DNA from: CAVXFB01 sp963760935
GTDB taxonomy: Bacteria > Planctomycetota > Planctomycetia > Pirellulales > Thermoguttaceae
Direction of reading: 5' to 3'
DNA length: 64,000 nt
Assembly (NCBI GenBank): GCA_963760935.1
Contig: CAVXFB010000003.1
Location: 434,001-498,000, forward strand
The notes beneath the pieces were generated by a model. That model did not search any database and was not told where the DNA came from. It worked only from the letters and a program-made list of their open reading frames with translations. Shown piece after piece: positions 53,966 to 62,564 of the stretch; positions within the stretch are counted from its first letter, which is position 1, and the number at the start of each line of letters is the position of its first letter. Made by a program: the position numbers and the translations under genes.

Positions 53966-55171
53966 ATGTTCGGTTCGATGAAAGGCTTTCTGGCCGGGCA
54001 GTTGCAGCAGGTTCGCGATGCCGGACTCTACAAGGCGGAGCGAGTCATCACCACGCCACAGGGCGCCCGCGTTGGAGTTTTAGAATCCGGCGGGCAAGAA
54101 CGTCCGCCGCACCGCGTGTTGAACCTCTGCGCAAACAACTATCTTGGGCTGGCCGATCATCCCGAGATTATCGCGGCTGCCCACGAAGCGCTCGATCGCT
54201 GGGGATACGGCATGGCCAGCGTCCGCTTTATCTGCGGCACGCAGGAGATTCACAAAGAGTTGGAGAATCGCATCAGTCGCTTCTTGGGCACCGAAGACAC
54301 AATTCTGTACTCCTCGTGCTTCGATGCCAACGGCGGCCTGTTCGAGACAATTCTGGGGCCGGACGATGCTGTCATTTCCGACGAGCTAAACCATGCCAGC
54401 ATCATCGACGGCGTGCGGCTCTGCAAAGCCCAGCGGTTCCGCTACCGCAATAATGACATGGCGGACCTAGCCGAGCAATTACGACTGGCGGCCGGCGCCC
54501 AATTTCGCCTCATCGCCACCGATGGTGTCTTCTCAATGGACGGCGTCATCGCCAATCTCAAAGGCATCTGCGATCTGGCCGACCAACATGACGCCCTGGT
54601 GATGGTCGACGATTCGCATGCCGTGGGAGTTATTGGCCGCACGGGTCGCGGCACGCACGAATATCATGGCGTAATGGACCGCGTCGACATCATCACCGGC
54701 ACGCTCGGCAAAGCCTTGGGCGGCGCGAGTGGCGGGTACACCAGCGGCCGAAAACAAATCGTCGACATGTTGCGCCAGCGCAGCCGGCCATACCTTTTCT
54801 CAAACACGCTTGCGCCCCCAATCGTGGCTGCGTCGCTGAAAACCCTCGATCTGATCGAGCGTTCGACGGAGTTACGCGACCGACTGGAATCAAACACCCG
54901 CACGTTCCGCGAAGGCATGACGCAGCACGGATTCCACATTGCTCCCGGCGTGCATCCGATCTGTCCGATAATGCTCGGCGACGCCGTGCTGGCCGGGAAG
55001 ATGGCCGGCGCTATGCTGCGGCGCGGCGTCTACGTGGTCGCCTTCTCGTATCCGGTGGTGCCAAAAGACAAGGCCCGCATTCGAGTGCAGGTTTCCGCCG
55101 CGCATACCACGGACGATCTCAACTTCGTCATGGATGCATTTTCCGAGGCCAAACAAGAAGTTGGGATCTAA
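53966..55171 (+). CDS. kbl: 2-amino-3-ketobutyrate coenzyme A ligase
   Basis: 401 residues, a PLP enzyme of the alpha-oxoamine synthase type. 'NLCANNYLGLADHPEI' and 'GYGMASVRFICGTQEIH' are N-terminal family marks; the PLP Lys lies in 'ITGTLGKALGGASGGY'; 'VDDSHAVGVIGRTGRGTHE' contacts PLP. It cleaves 2-amino-3-ketobutyrate with CoA to glycine and acetyl-CoA, completing threonine breakdown begun by tdh. A strong AAGGAGG, part of the duplicated 23 bp, precedes the ATG. Confidence 0.96.
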   Translation: MFGSMKGFLAGQLQQVRDAGLYKAERVITTPQGARVGVLESGGQERPPHRVLNLCANNYLGLADHPEIIAAAHEALDRWGYGMASVRFICGTQEIHKELENRISRFLGTEDTILYSSCFDANGGLFETILGPDDAVISDELNHASIIDGVRLCKAQRFRYRNNDMADLAEQLRLAAGAQFRLIATDGVFSMDGVIANLKGICDLADQHDALVMVDDSHAVGVIGRTGRGTHEYHGVMDRVDIITGTLGKALGGASGGYTSGRKQIVDMLRQRSRPYLFSNTLAPPIVAASLKTLDLIERSTELRDRLESNTRTFREGMTQHGFHIAPGVHPICPIMLGDAVLAGKMAGAMLRRGVYVVAFSYPVVPKDKARIRVQVSAAHTTDDLNFVMDAFSEAKQEVGI

Positions 55172-55277
55172 TTATCCACAAAGAACGCAAAGAGCACGGA
55201 TTGCGAATACCGCTGGCTGCCGCGTTGTCTGCTTCGATTCTTCTTCGTGTCAATTCGTGTCCATCGTTGACAACCAC

Positions 55278-55844
55278 TTATCGATTTTTTCCGATCGAAA
55301 ACGCCGAGCCGAGACGGCGGCCGATTGCGTGGTAGGACTTCGACTCCGGGGCATACACCATCGGCAGAAGTTTTTCGAGATCCGGCGCCCCTTGCTCGGT
55401 AAGCATATCGTCGTCAACTTTTACATCCATGATTTCGCCGACGAACAGCGTGTGCAGTCCGATTTCCAACGTATGTGCCAGCCGGCATTCAAGCACCAGC
55501 GGGAACTCGGTGACGATCGGCGCATCGACCAGATCACTGCGGACCACCGTCAGACCCGTCGCTGCCAGTTTGTCTTCGACCTTTCCCGAGGCAATGCCAA
55601 AATAGTCGGCCTCCTTCACATGCCGCTCCGATGGAACGTTCACCGTGAAAGCCTTGCGCCCAATGATGCTGGCGTAGGAATACGTCGCCTTGCGTAGCGA
55701 TACGGCGACACACGGCGGCACGGAACAACAGATGCCGCCCCAGGCCGCCGTCATCACGTTTGGCTTGCCCTCCCTGTCGTACGTGCCAATAACCAGAACC
55801 GGAGTGGGATACAGAATTGTTTTTGCACCTAGCGATTTTTTCAT
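55278..55844 (-). CDS. Flavin reductase-like domain protein
   Basis: 188 residues. 'LYPTPVLVIGTYDREGKPN', 'MTAAWGGICCSVPPCVAVSL', 'AFTVNVPSERHVKEADYFG' and 'ECRLAHTLEIGLHTLFVGEI' follow the split-barrel FMN-binding fold of the flavin reductase family. It probably binds FMN and reduces or transfers electrons; the partner is unknown. The ATG at 55844 with GAGAGGAC upstream is preferred. It follows the HAD gene by 11 bp on the minus strand and is likely cotranscribed with it and the kinase. Confidence 0.88.
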   Translation of the reverse strand: MKKSLGAKTILYPTPVLVIGTYDREGKPNVMTAAWGGICCSVPPCVAVSLRKATYSYASIIGRKAFTVNVPSERHVKEADYFGIASGKVEDKLAATGLTVVRSDLVDAPIVTEFPLVLECRLAHTLEIGLHTLFVGEIMDVKVDDDMLTEQGAPDLEKLLPMVYAPESKSYHAIGRRLGSAFSIGKNR

Positions 55845-55855
55845 GGGTGGTCCTC

Positions 55856-56539
55856 TCATATTTTTGGTGAAGATCGGCGATCGATCAGTTCGCACAACAT
55901 CGGCGGTGCAATTTGCTCCGCGCTGCCCACGATCGCTCGGGCGGCACCCAGTTCGCTCCAAGAGCGTCCGGTGCTCACAAATCCGACGCTTGCCATGCCC
56001 GCGGCGTTGGCCGCCGCCACGCCGGCCGGTGCATCTTCAATGACAGCACAACGCGACGGCGCAACGCCCAGACGCTCGGCTGCCAGCAAAAATACTTGCG
56101 GGTCGGGCTTTCCACGGCTTACGTCTGCGCCCGTAACGATAGCATCGAACAACTCCCCCCGATCGATTTTACCCAGGGCGAGAGCAATGTTTTCTGGCGG
56201 ACCGGACGACCCCACAGCCAACCTAAACCCCGATTGACTGAGCGCGGTGAGCACATCGCGAATGCCGGGCATGACGGGGAAGTCGCCCTCGACCAAGTCA
56301 CGAAATGCCGCTTCTTTTCGCATATCCAAAGCAGCAATCTCGTCGTCCGAGAGGCGACCGGAACCCCAGACATAATCGATGATCTCGCGGCTTGTGCGGC
56401 CGAAACTGTGCGCGAACATGGTCTCGTTAAAATCAATCCCTTCTGTCGCGGCGACTTCTCGCCAACTGCGAAAGTGCGCCGCGTAGCTATCGATCAGCAC
56501 GCCGTCCATGTCGAAAATCGCGGCGTAGTCCCGGCTCAA
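55856..56539 (-). CDS. HAD-family phosphatase (beta-phosphoglucomutase-like)
   Basis: 227 residues from a TTG at 56539, chosen because GGAGG lies eight bases upstream; a TTG at 56569 is possible. Motif I is 'AAIFDMDGVLIDS', motif II 'LAVGSSGPPEN', motif III Lys in 'SRGKPDPQVFLLAAERL' and motif IV 'CAVIEDAPAGVAAANAAG'. This is the HAD-IA subclass acting on sugar phosphates or phosphoglycolate-like compounds. It lies between the histidine kinase and the flavin reductase gene. Confidence 0.88.
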   Translation of the reverse strand: MSRDYAAIFDMDGVLIDSYAAHFRSWREVAATEGIDFNETMFAHSFGRTSREIIDYVWGSGRLSDDEIAALDMRKEAAFRDLVEGDFPVMPGIRDVLTALSQSGFRLAVGSSGPPENIALALGKIDRGELFDAIVTGADVSRGKPDPQVFLLAAERLGVAPSRCAVIEDAPAGVAAANAAGMASVGFVSTGRSWSELGAARAIVGSAEQIAPPMLCELIDRRSSPKI

Positions 56540-56587
56540 TGCTATGACCTCCAATATGCTATGCGGCAAGCAGGCCCGGCGTGCCTC

Positions 56588-57655
56588 TTACACGACACAA
56601 TCGGCCAACGGCAGATCAACGATAATCTGCGTGCCCTGGTCCTTCGCCGACTCAATCATGATACGGCCATCGATCAGGCGAACGCGCTCGCGGATGCCGC
56701 GCAGTCCAAAGCGCTGTTCATCCACGTCCTGCGTCGAAAAACCCGCACCCCAGTCGCGGACCGCTATGTGAAGGTGATCGCCGCGCTGGACAAGCTCGAC
56801 GCGGACCTTCTCGCTGCCGCTGTGCCGGCAAGCGTTTTGCAGCGATTCCTGCACGATGCGGAAAATGGCAATCTCCAGCGGCGGCGCAAGACGATGGAAG
56901 TCGACCTCGTGCACAAACTCAATGCTGGGCCCACCCGATGGGCGTCGTTCACAAACAAGGTATTCGATAGCTTCGACAACGCCCGCCTCCTCCAAAATCG
57001 GCGGTTGCAATCCACTGATCATCCGCCGCATCTCGTCCAGCGCGCGGCCAATCAAGCACAAGCCAGAATCAAAAGCCCGCCATGCGGCGGCCGGATCGCG
57101 ATCGTGTGCTTCCCGAAAACCTTGCAATCGAAACAACGCCCCGGCAAGTTGCTGCGCGAAGCCGTCGTGAATCTCATAGGCCGTCAGCCGTCGCTCACGT
57201 TCATGCAGTTCCAGCAAGTGCCGCAACAGCCGCTGCTCCTTGGCGACTGCTTCCGTAGCCAAACGCTCATGGGTAACGTCCGCACAGATCACGATCGCGT
57301 GATCGGCGTCTCCGTCGGCCGCCATCGGCACGGCGCGGCCGAGCCACCAGTGGCCAAACACATCCTGCACTTGAATGCTTTGCGGCGACGCGATCTCGAA
57401 GGCACGATCCAACGTCTGGCGGCACGCCTCCCGAAATTCCGGGGCAACAAACTCGATTCCGCGACCGCCTTGCTGCAAGCTTCCCTCTCCATTTCCCCAT
57501 GAACGGTTGGTGAACTGGACAGCACCTTGGCGGTCGACGATCGCGACGAGATCCGGCAAATTCTCGACGAGCGCCCTCAACTTGTTTTTCGAGTCGCAGC
57601 AAGCCCCCTGAGGCTTTGTATGGTTGAGCAACGTTGATTCGAGAGATTTGTTCAT
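56588..57655 (-). CDS. Sensor histidine kinase with PAS domain
   Basis: 355 residues without membrane helices. A PAS domain ('LRALVENLPDLVAIVDRQG' to 'DADHAIVICADVTHERL') is followed by a dimerisation region with the phospho-acceptor His in 'TAYEIHDGFAQQLAGALF' (HisKA_3 type), then an ATP-binding domain ('IVQESLQNACRHSGSEKV', 'DWGAGFS', 'GLRGIRERVRLIDG'). NarL-type response regulators are its usual partners, but none lies next to it. The ATG at 57655 is chosen; an upstream start adds 32 residues without homology. Confidence 0.9.
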   Translation of the reverse strand: MNKSLESTLLNHTKPQGACCDSKNKLRALVENLPDLVAIVDRQGAVQFTNRSWGNGEGSLQQGGRGIEFVAPEFREACRQTLDRAFEIASPQSIQVQDVFGHWWLGRAVPMAADGDADHAIVICADVTHERLATEAVAKEQRLLRHLLELHERERRLTAYEIHDGFAQQLAGALFRLQGFREAHDRDPAAAWRAFDSGLCLIGRALDEMRRMISGLQPPILEEAGVVEAIEYLVCERRPSGGPSIEFVHEVDFHRLAPPLEIAIFRIVQESLQNACRHSGSEKVRVELVQRGDHLHIAVRDWGAGFSTQDVDEQRFGLRGIRERVRLIDGRIMIESAKDQGTQIIVDLPLADCVV

Positions 57656-58012
57656 CGTGGACAGAGGTGGGCCAGCGGCCCAATCCAGCTTGTGTTCCGT
57701 GGAATTGCAGAGGTCGACTCGATTCGCCGATCGTGCTGCCGCCGCAATCAACCCTCCCGAGAGGGGAAAGCATGCTGTAAAACCCGATTATATCGTCACG
57801 CCGCCACAATCCAAGTCGGGGCACAGCCGATGCAGAAAAACTGCGGACTCTGCGGTCTGCGCCGTTTTCCGGACCATGCCTTCGGCGATGGCCGTTGCAC
57901 CTTCTCAAAAACATGAACCTGCCCCGTCGCCTCGCGCTCGCTCATTCGATTCCCTTGCGTTTAGCATTTGACTACCCGGCTGCCGCTGTAACAATGTGAA
58001 TGAGGTCGGATC
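57656..58012. other. Divergent intergenic region between kinase and thioredoxin/NHL gene
   Basis: About 360 bp with no supported gene. A TTGACT at 57968-57973 stands about 40 bp before the rightward gene but its -10 partner is weak. Confidence 0.45.
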
Positions 58013-59647
58013 ATGCAGCGCGAATTCACTGGGCGATTTGCCAGAGTCTCGTACATTGCGATGGCGGCCGCTTGTATGGCGCTAATTCCCCAGCCGGCCA
58101 AGGGAGCGGCGTCGCCATTCGCCCAGCGGTTTGTCGCCCGCCCGTTTCCCGAAGGTCTCCAGTGGATCAACACGCCTCGGCCGATCCAATTGCAGGAACT
58201 CCGGGGCAAATTCGTCCTCCTCGACTTTTGGACCCTTGGCTGCATCAATTGCATGCACATCATTCCCGAGTTGCGGAAGCTCGAAAAGGCTTGGCCCAAC
58301 GAGCTGGTGGTGATAGGCGTTCACTCGGCGAAGTTCGCCCGCGAAAAAGATACGAAGAGCATCAAGGAGGCGGTGCTGCGCTACCGCGTGCAACACCCCG
58401 TCGTCAACGATTCCGGTTTTGTCATTTGGAGAAGTTACGGCATTCAGGCGTGGCCGAGCCTCGTGTTGATCGATCCCGAGGGCTATGCTGTTTGGGCTCA
58501 AAGCGGCGAAGCGACCTTCGAGCAATTGGACGGTCTGTTGAGAAAGGCCGCGCCGGTCTACCGAGCACGTCATCTTCTTAACAATCGCCCGATTCGTTTC
58601 GAACCAGAATCTGCCAAACTTGTGGCGCAGCCGCTCTTGTTTCCCGGCAAAATTGCGGCCGACGCCGTGGAAAAGCGTCTGTTCATCGCCGACAGCGGCC
58701 ACAACCGTATCATCGTGACCCGTTTGGACGGCTCGCTGTTGGCGACCATCGGGTCTGGCGCAATTGGCCGCGGCAACGGCGACTATCGCACGGCGACCTT
58801 CAACACGCCGCAGGGGCTGGCCTTGGATGGCGACAAGCTCTATGTGGCAGATACGGAGAATCACCTGATCCGAAAAATCGATCTTGCGCGTCAACGCGTT
58901 ACGACGATTGCCGGCACCGGACGTCAGAATCGCGAACCGCCTTTGCCGGGTGTCATGCGAAAACCGCTCGGCACCGCATTAAGCAGCCCCTGGGACGTAC
59001 TGGTGCACCGCGGCGATGTCTATATCGCGATGGCCGGCATTCATCAGATTTGGATTCTCAAGGGCAACGGGTCTGCCATCGGCGTCTTTGCCGGCAGCGG
59101 TCGCGAGGACATCGTCGATGGCCTCACACGCTCACGGCGCCCCTCCGACCCGGGACTCGTATGCTTCGCGCAGCCCAGCGGGCTCAGCTCTGACGGAGAA
59201 TGGCTCTATGTCGCCGATAGCGAAGGCAGTTCGATCCGGGCCATACCCTTCGACATACAGCAAAGCGTGCGGACAGTCGTTGGCACTGCGAAGCTCGCAA
59301 CGGCGCGGCTGTTTACGTTTGGCGACGTCGACGGAGTAGGACCGAACGTGCTCCTGCAACACCCGTTGGGCATCGCCTGCTACGACGGCAAGCTCTACGT
59401 TGCCGACACCTACAACAACAAGATCAAGGTTGTTGATCCCGCCACAGGCGATACGCAAACCATCGCCGGCACGGCAACTCCCGGCCATAGCGATGACCCC
59501 GCCGCCTTCGACCAACCTGGCGGAATCGCTGCCGCTCTTGGCAAGCTCTACGTTGCTGATACGAACAACCATCTGATTCGAGTGATCGACCTCAATGCCG
59601 GCAATTCCGTCTCGACTCTGAAAATCTCCGGCCTCAAAGCTCCGTGA
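58013..59647 (+). CDS. Secreted thioredoxin-like protein with NHL repeats
   Basis: 544 residues. A signal peptide (YIAMAAACMALIP) precedes a thioredoxin-like domain with Cys77 and Cys80 in 'DFWTLGCINCMHIIPEL' and 'GIQAWPSLVLIDPEG'. From about residue 210 an NHL beta-propeller follows, with repeats such as 'RLFIADSGHNRIIVTRLDG', 'KLYVADTENHLIRKIDL' and 'KLYVADTYNNKIKVVDP'. The layout matches NHLRC2-type proteins. It may act in periplasmic disulfide exchange or as a binding scaffold. GAGGTC precedes the ATG. Confidence 0.92.
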   Translation: MQREFTGRFARVSYIAMAAACMALIPQPAKGAASPFAQRFVARPFPEGLQWINTPRPIQLQELRGKFVLLDFWTLGCINCMHIIPELRKLEKAWPNELVVIGVHSAKFAREKDTKSIKEAVLRYRVQHPVVNDSGFVIWRSYGIQAWPSLVLIDPEGYAVWAQSGEATFEQLDGLLRKAAPVYRARHLLNNRPIRFEPESAKLVAQPLLFPGKIAADAVEKRLFIADSGHNRIIVTRLDGSLLATIGSGAIGRGNGDYRTATFNTPQGLALDGDKLYVADTENHLIRKIDLARQRVTTIAGTGRQNREPPLPGVMRKPLGTALSSPWDVLVHRGDVYIAMAGIHQIWILKGNGSAIGVFAGSGREDIVDGLTRSRRPSDPGLVCFAQPSGLSSDGEWLYVADSEGSSIRAIPFDIQQSVRTVVGTAKLATARLFTFGDVDGVGPNVLLQHPLGIACYDGKLYVADTYNNKIKVVDPATGDTQTIAGTATPGHSDDPAAFDQPGGIAAALGKLYVADTNNHLIRVIDLNAGNSVSTLKISGLKAP

Positions 59648-59667
59648 GCACATTTCCAAGAAATGAA

Positions 59668-59701
59668 ACCTGCCCCTCCCTTTGTTGCGAGAGGGGCAGG
59701 T
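59668..59701. terminator. Bidirectional hairpin between convergent genes
   Basis: A perfect 11-bp stem (ACCTGCCCCTC with GAGGGGCAGGT) around a 12-nt loop, 20 bp after the thioredoxin/NHL stop and 75 bp from the Cys-rich protein stop. The minus-strand exit side is T-rich (TTTCATTTCTT). Confidence 0.55.
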
Positions 59702-59776
59702 GGCAGACGTCTTTGACAAGGGGATCGGTCAAAGACATCGCTATGTGCCGCTTACCGTGCCGCGGCAGGCCGCGCG

Positions 59777-60359
59777 CTAATTCATCAGCGCCGTCTTGGC
59801 TGGCACGGGCGCTGGGGGCATCAAAGGTGATGTCGGGGGCGCGACGGGAGCCGGGCTGGCACCGCCGGAACCTTGCGTAGCACCGCACCGCGGGCAGCAG
59901 TAGACCACCACGCATTTGTAGCTCGGCACCTTGCAGACGACCTCTTTCTTTTCCAGCTTCTTGACTTTGCGAACTCTGCCGCACTTCGGCGGAACAAAGT
60001 TCTTGCACGCTTCCGCCGCGCACGGATCGCAGCGTTTGCAGCCACCGTTGGCACATGCCGTCTCACCGGCTACTGCACCCGTCCCTTCGCCGGCGCAGCA
60101 GCATTCGTGACCGCAACTCGGTAGTGGCGCAAAACTCCGAGCATTTTACGGCCCACACCGTCTTCTTGATCTCCTTCATTTCACAAACGACCCGGCAATA
60201 CTTTTCACAGGGGCCGCCGCAGCCACAACGCCCACAATGGTTTTCGCTGCCACATGTCTGCACGTCGCCGCACGCCGCTGGCATCTTGCACGCATCCCCC
60301 GCGATTGCAGCGGCCGCAATCGACCAGCCCGTTGCCATTGATAACAGAAAGGTCCTCAT
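59777..60359 (-). CDS. Cysteine-rich secreted protein (apparent frameshift near 60120)
   Basis: The ATG at 60359 starts a signal peptide (FLLSMATGWSIAAAAIA), then Cys-rich text ('CGSENHCGRCGCGGPCEKYC', 'EIKKTVWAVKCSEFC'). Near 60120 the frame must change by one base to continue with 'LPSCGHECCCAGEGTG', 'GCKRCDPCAAEACKNF', 'KVKKLEKKEVVCKVPSYKC' and a Pro/Ala tail ending MN at 59777. Together it has more than 25 Cys in about 190 residues. Proteins of this type, with KKxVxxVKC repeats, are known from planctomycetes and have no assigned function. It is divergent from nothing and is followed, upstream, by the porin gene in the same direction. Confidence 0.72.
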
Positions 60360-60443
60360 GTCCGTTTTCTCCTTCTACCTCGTGCCGAAGCGAGGCACGA
60401 CTGCGTAGGGTCTTGGTTGCTAGGTTGGGTTTTGGTCGGCGCC

Positions 60444-61936
60444 TCAGAAGTCGATCTGAGCACGCATCTCAACTGTGTTCAGATATCCATTTGCACCAGT
60501 CCGAGGGTCCTCGGTCGAATACACGTCGTTGAGCATGAGCTTGGTGTAAGGGTTCAAATACCAGCTCAAGCCCAGGGTATGGTTGGAGAACCGGCTGGCG
60601 TTCCCGGTGGCACTGACTGCGTCGCTGAAGTCGATCCACGACCAGCGATAGCCGACCTCCCACGCCCCTTTTCCCGTGGAAACACAGCAGTTTTCGTCGC
60701 GAACTCGGAAGAAGTTCTCGAACGGCTTGATGCGGGTGAAAGTGGCGGAATTGCGATCATACTTCCGATTCTCACCAGTCAGGAAGTAACTGGTGTAGAC
60801 GTAAAACGAGTTGATGTTGTGCGTGTCGCCGGCGAAATCGCGGGCAAAGGCGCCGACGTATTCCGATTGCACGGAGAACGGTCCGTACACGAACGCCAAC
60901 TCAGCGCCCAGTTCATCGACAAAGTCGATGTTGTTCATCGTTGCGTTGTACGTGGCTGCAAGGTGCGCCTCCTCGGGACGCAAGCTTACCGACGGGATCG
61001 GGAACTGGTTGCCCCAGGCGTCGCGGTAACTGCCCGCAAGGCCCACGTGGAGCAGCCCACGGCCGTCCGTGGCTTCGTCATACCACGGCAACCAGGTCAC
61101 TCGTCCCGTCGCTGCTGTGGCCGTGTGGCTATCGGTTTCTTGAAAGACCATTCCGCCATCGCCGCCCGCAGAGCAAAACGCGCCCAAAAACCAGCAAGAA
61201 TTCTCGTAGTCGAAGGGATGGTCGAACGCCATAACGCCGATGTGACGCTCGGGAGTTATCAAAGATGTGTTTGCCCGTTCCATGAAACTGACAAACAGAT
61301 CGCTAGTCACAGTCTCTAGGCCGAGCGGTTCATAGAAATTGCCGATCCGCACGTGGCCCAACATGGGCAGCTCGTTGACCTGAAGATAGATGTCCTTTGC
61401 AGCGATCTTGCCCGGCACACCGGTCGTGGAATATGCGCCATTGTTCTTGTTATTTGTCAGCGTACCAGCGAGATCGAGTTCCATCTTGTACTCAACAACG
61501 TCGAAGCCGCCACCCTTAAGACAGAGGTAAAGGCGACGAAATTCGACGCCGTTCGCCTCGGGGACGCCACCCAGATAGTTGCCGCTCCTCGTGAAGCTGG
61601 CCGTATCTACTTGAATGCGCCCGACGGCGTGCACGTCATGGCCGAGGCCGCCTTCTCCTTGTCGGCCTTGCTCTTGTCATCGACTTTCTTCAATGCCTTT
61701 TCTAACTCGGCCACGCGCGCCGCCAGGGCCGAGTCTTGTGGGGCATAGTTGTCCGCAACATAAGCGTTTTCATTTGCCGCCAACATCGGTGCGCGGCTCG
61801 GATCCACCGGCATGGATTCTGTCATGTTCCCGGGAGCTACGGGCACGTAGGTCTGTCCCTGGACAGCCGTAGTCACTCCACCGGCCATCGCGATGGCCAG
61901 CATCCACGTCAAGTGAGCTTTGAATCCTCCGTGCAT
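60444..61936 (-). CDS. Phosphate-selective porin O/P-like outer-membrane protein (apparent frameshift near 61633)
   Basis: Part 1 begins at the ATG at 61936 (GGGGGAGAG upstream) with a signal peptide (HLTWMLAIAMAGGVTTAVQ) and a coiled-coil segment ('LAARVAELEKALKKVDDKS'). After a one-base shift near 61633, part 2 gives the barrel: 'VGRIQVDTASF', 'EFRRLYLCLKGG', 'ELPMLGHVRIGNFYEPLGLE', 'GYRWSWIDFSDAV', ending in 'MRAQIDF' with the C-terminal Phe. This is the OprO/OprP-type fold with an N-terminal coiled coil. The joined length is about 496 residues. Anion or phosphate uptake is the family role, not proved here. Confidence 0.85.
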
Positions 61937-62200
61937 CGCGCTCTCCCCCTGAATAGAGTATGCTGGAAGGACGCCTGAGAGCTTTTGTTGCTTTGCAGCA
62001 ATCCGCTGTAATCGGCGTATTCCTGACCTTGCAAATGTGCGGCTAATCCATTGCCACACGTATCCTAAGAGTATCTCTCGGGGAAGGAACTATCGGGAAT
62101 CAAGTTAGAGTAGGGTTAGCAGCTATAACCGGCCACGGGCAGCAGTGGTGGGCCCTGCATATTCGTCAAATCCCGCCGAAACGAACGCAGAATTGGGCGA
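61937..62200. other. Intergenic region between porin and small membrane protein
   Basis: About 260 bp. No gene or clear promoter seen; it must contain the porin promoter (leftward), whose boxes were not recognised with confidence. Confidence 0.4.
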
Positions 62201-62509
62201 TCAGCCCGAGCGTTTCGCCGCGTCCGGTAAAAACAGACGCCGCAGAACCGCCAGCAGAATTAACAGCGGAAGAATCGCCCACAACAGCTTCGGCCAGCGA
62301 ACCAGCACAATCAGCACAACCGGCAACGAGACCACCAGCCAGTTTGGCAGACGCTGCACATCGTCGAAGGCAAGCCAGGCAGCAGCCAGAATCGCGCCGC
62401 CCCGCCAGAAGCAGGCCAACACCAGTTCTTCGCTTGGCCACCAGTAGCTGACAGCCAACGCGCCCAACAGCAAGGCGCTCGCGGAAATGGCCAAAATTCG
62501 ACGCCGCAT
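62201..62509 (-). CDS. Small membrane protein of unknown function
   Basis: 102 residues with three hydrophobic helices: 'LAISASALLLGALAVSYWW', 'VLACFWRGGAILAAAWLAF' and 'WLVVSLPVVLIVLVRW' with a following 'LLWAILPLLILLAVL'. A basic end (RRLFLPDAAKRSG) follows. The ATG at 62509 is chosen to start with the positive MRRR. It lies downstream of the partial PDZ hydrolase gene on the same strand, 55 bp apart. Confidence 0.65.
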   Translation of the reverse strand: MRRRILAISASALLLGALAVSYWWPSEELVLACFWRGGAILAAAWLAFDDVQRLPNWLVVSLPVVLIVLVRWPKLLWAILPLLILLAVLRRLFLPDAAKRSG

Positions 62510-62564
62510 CGATCTCGTCCTATGTAGCAGGCACACTCCGTGCGCCGTAGCCTACAAGCTTGTT

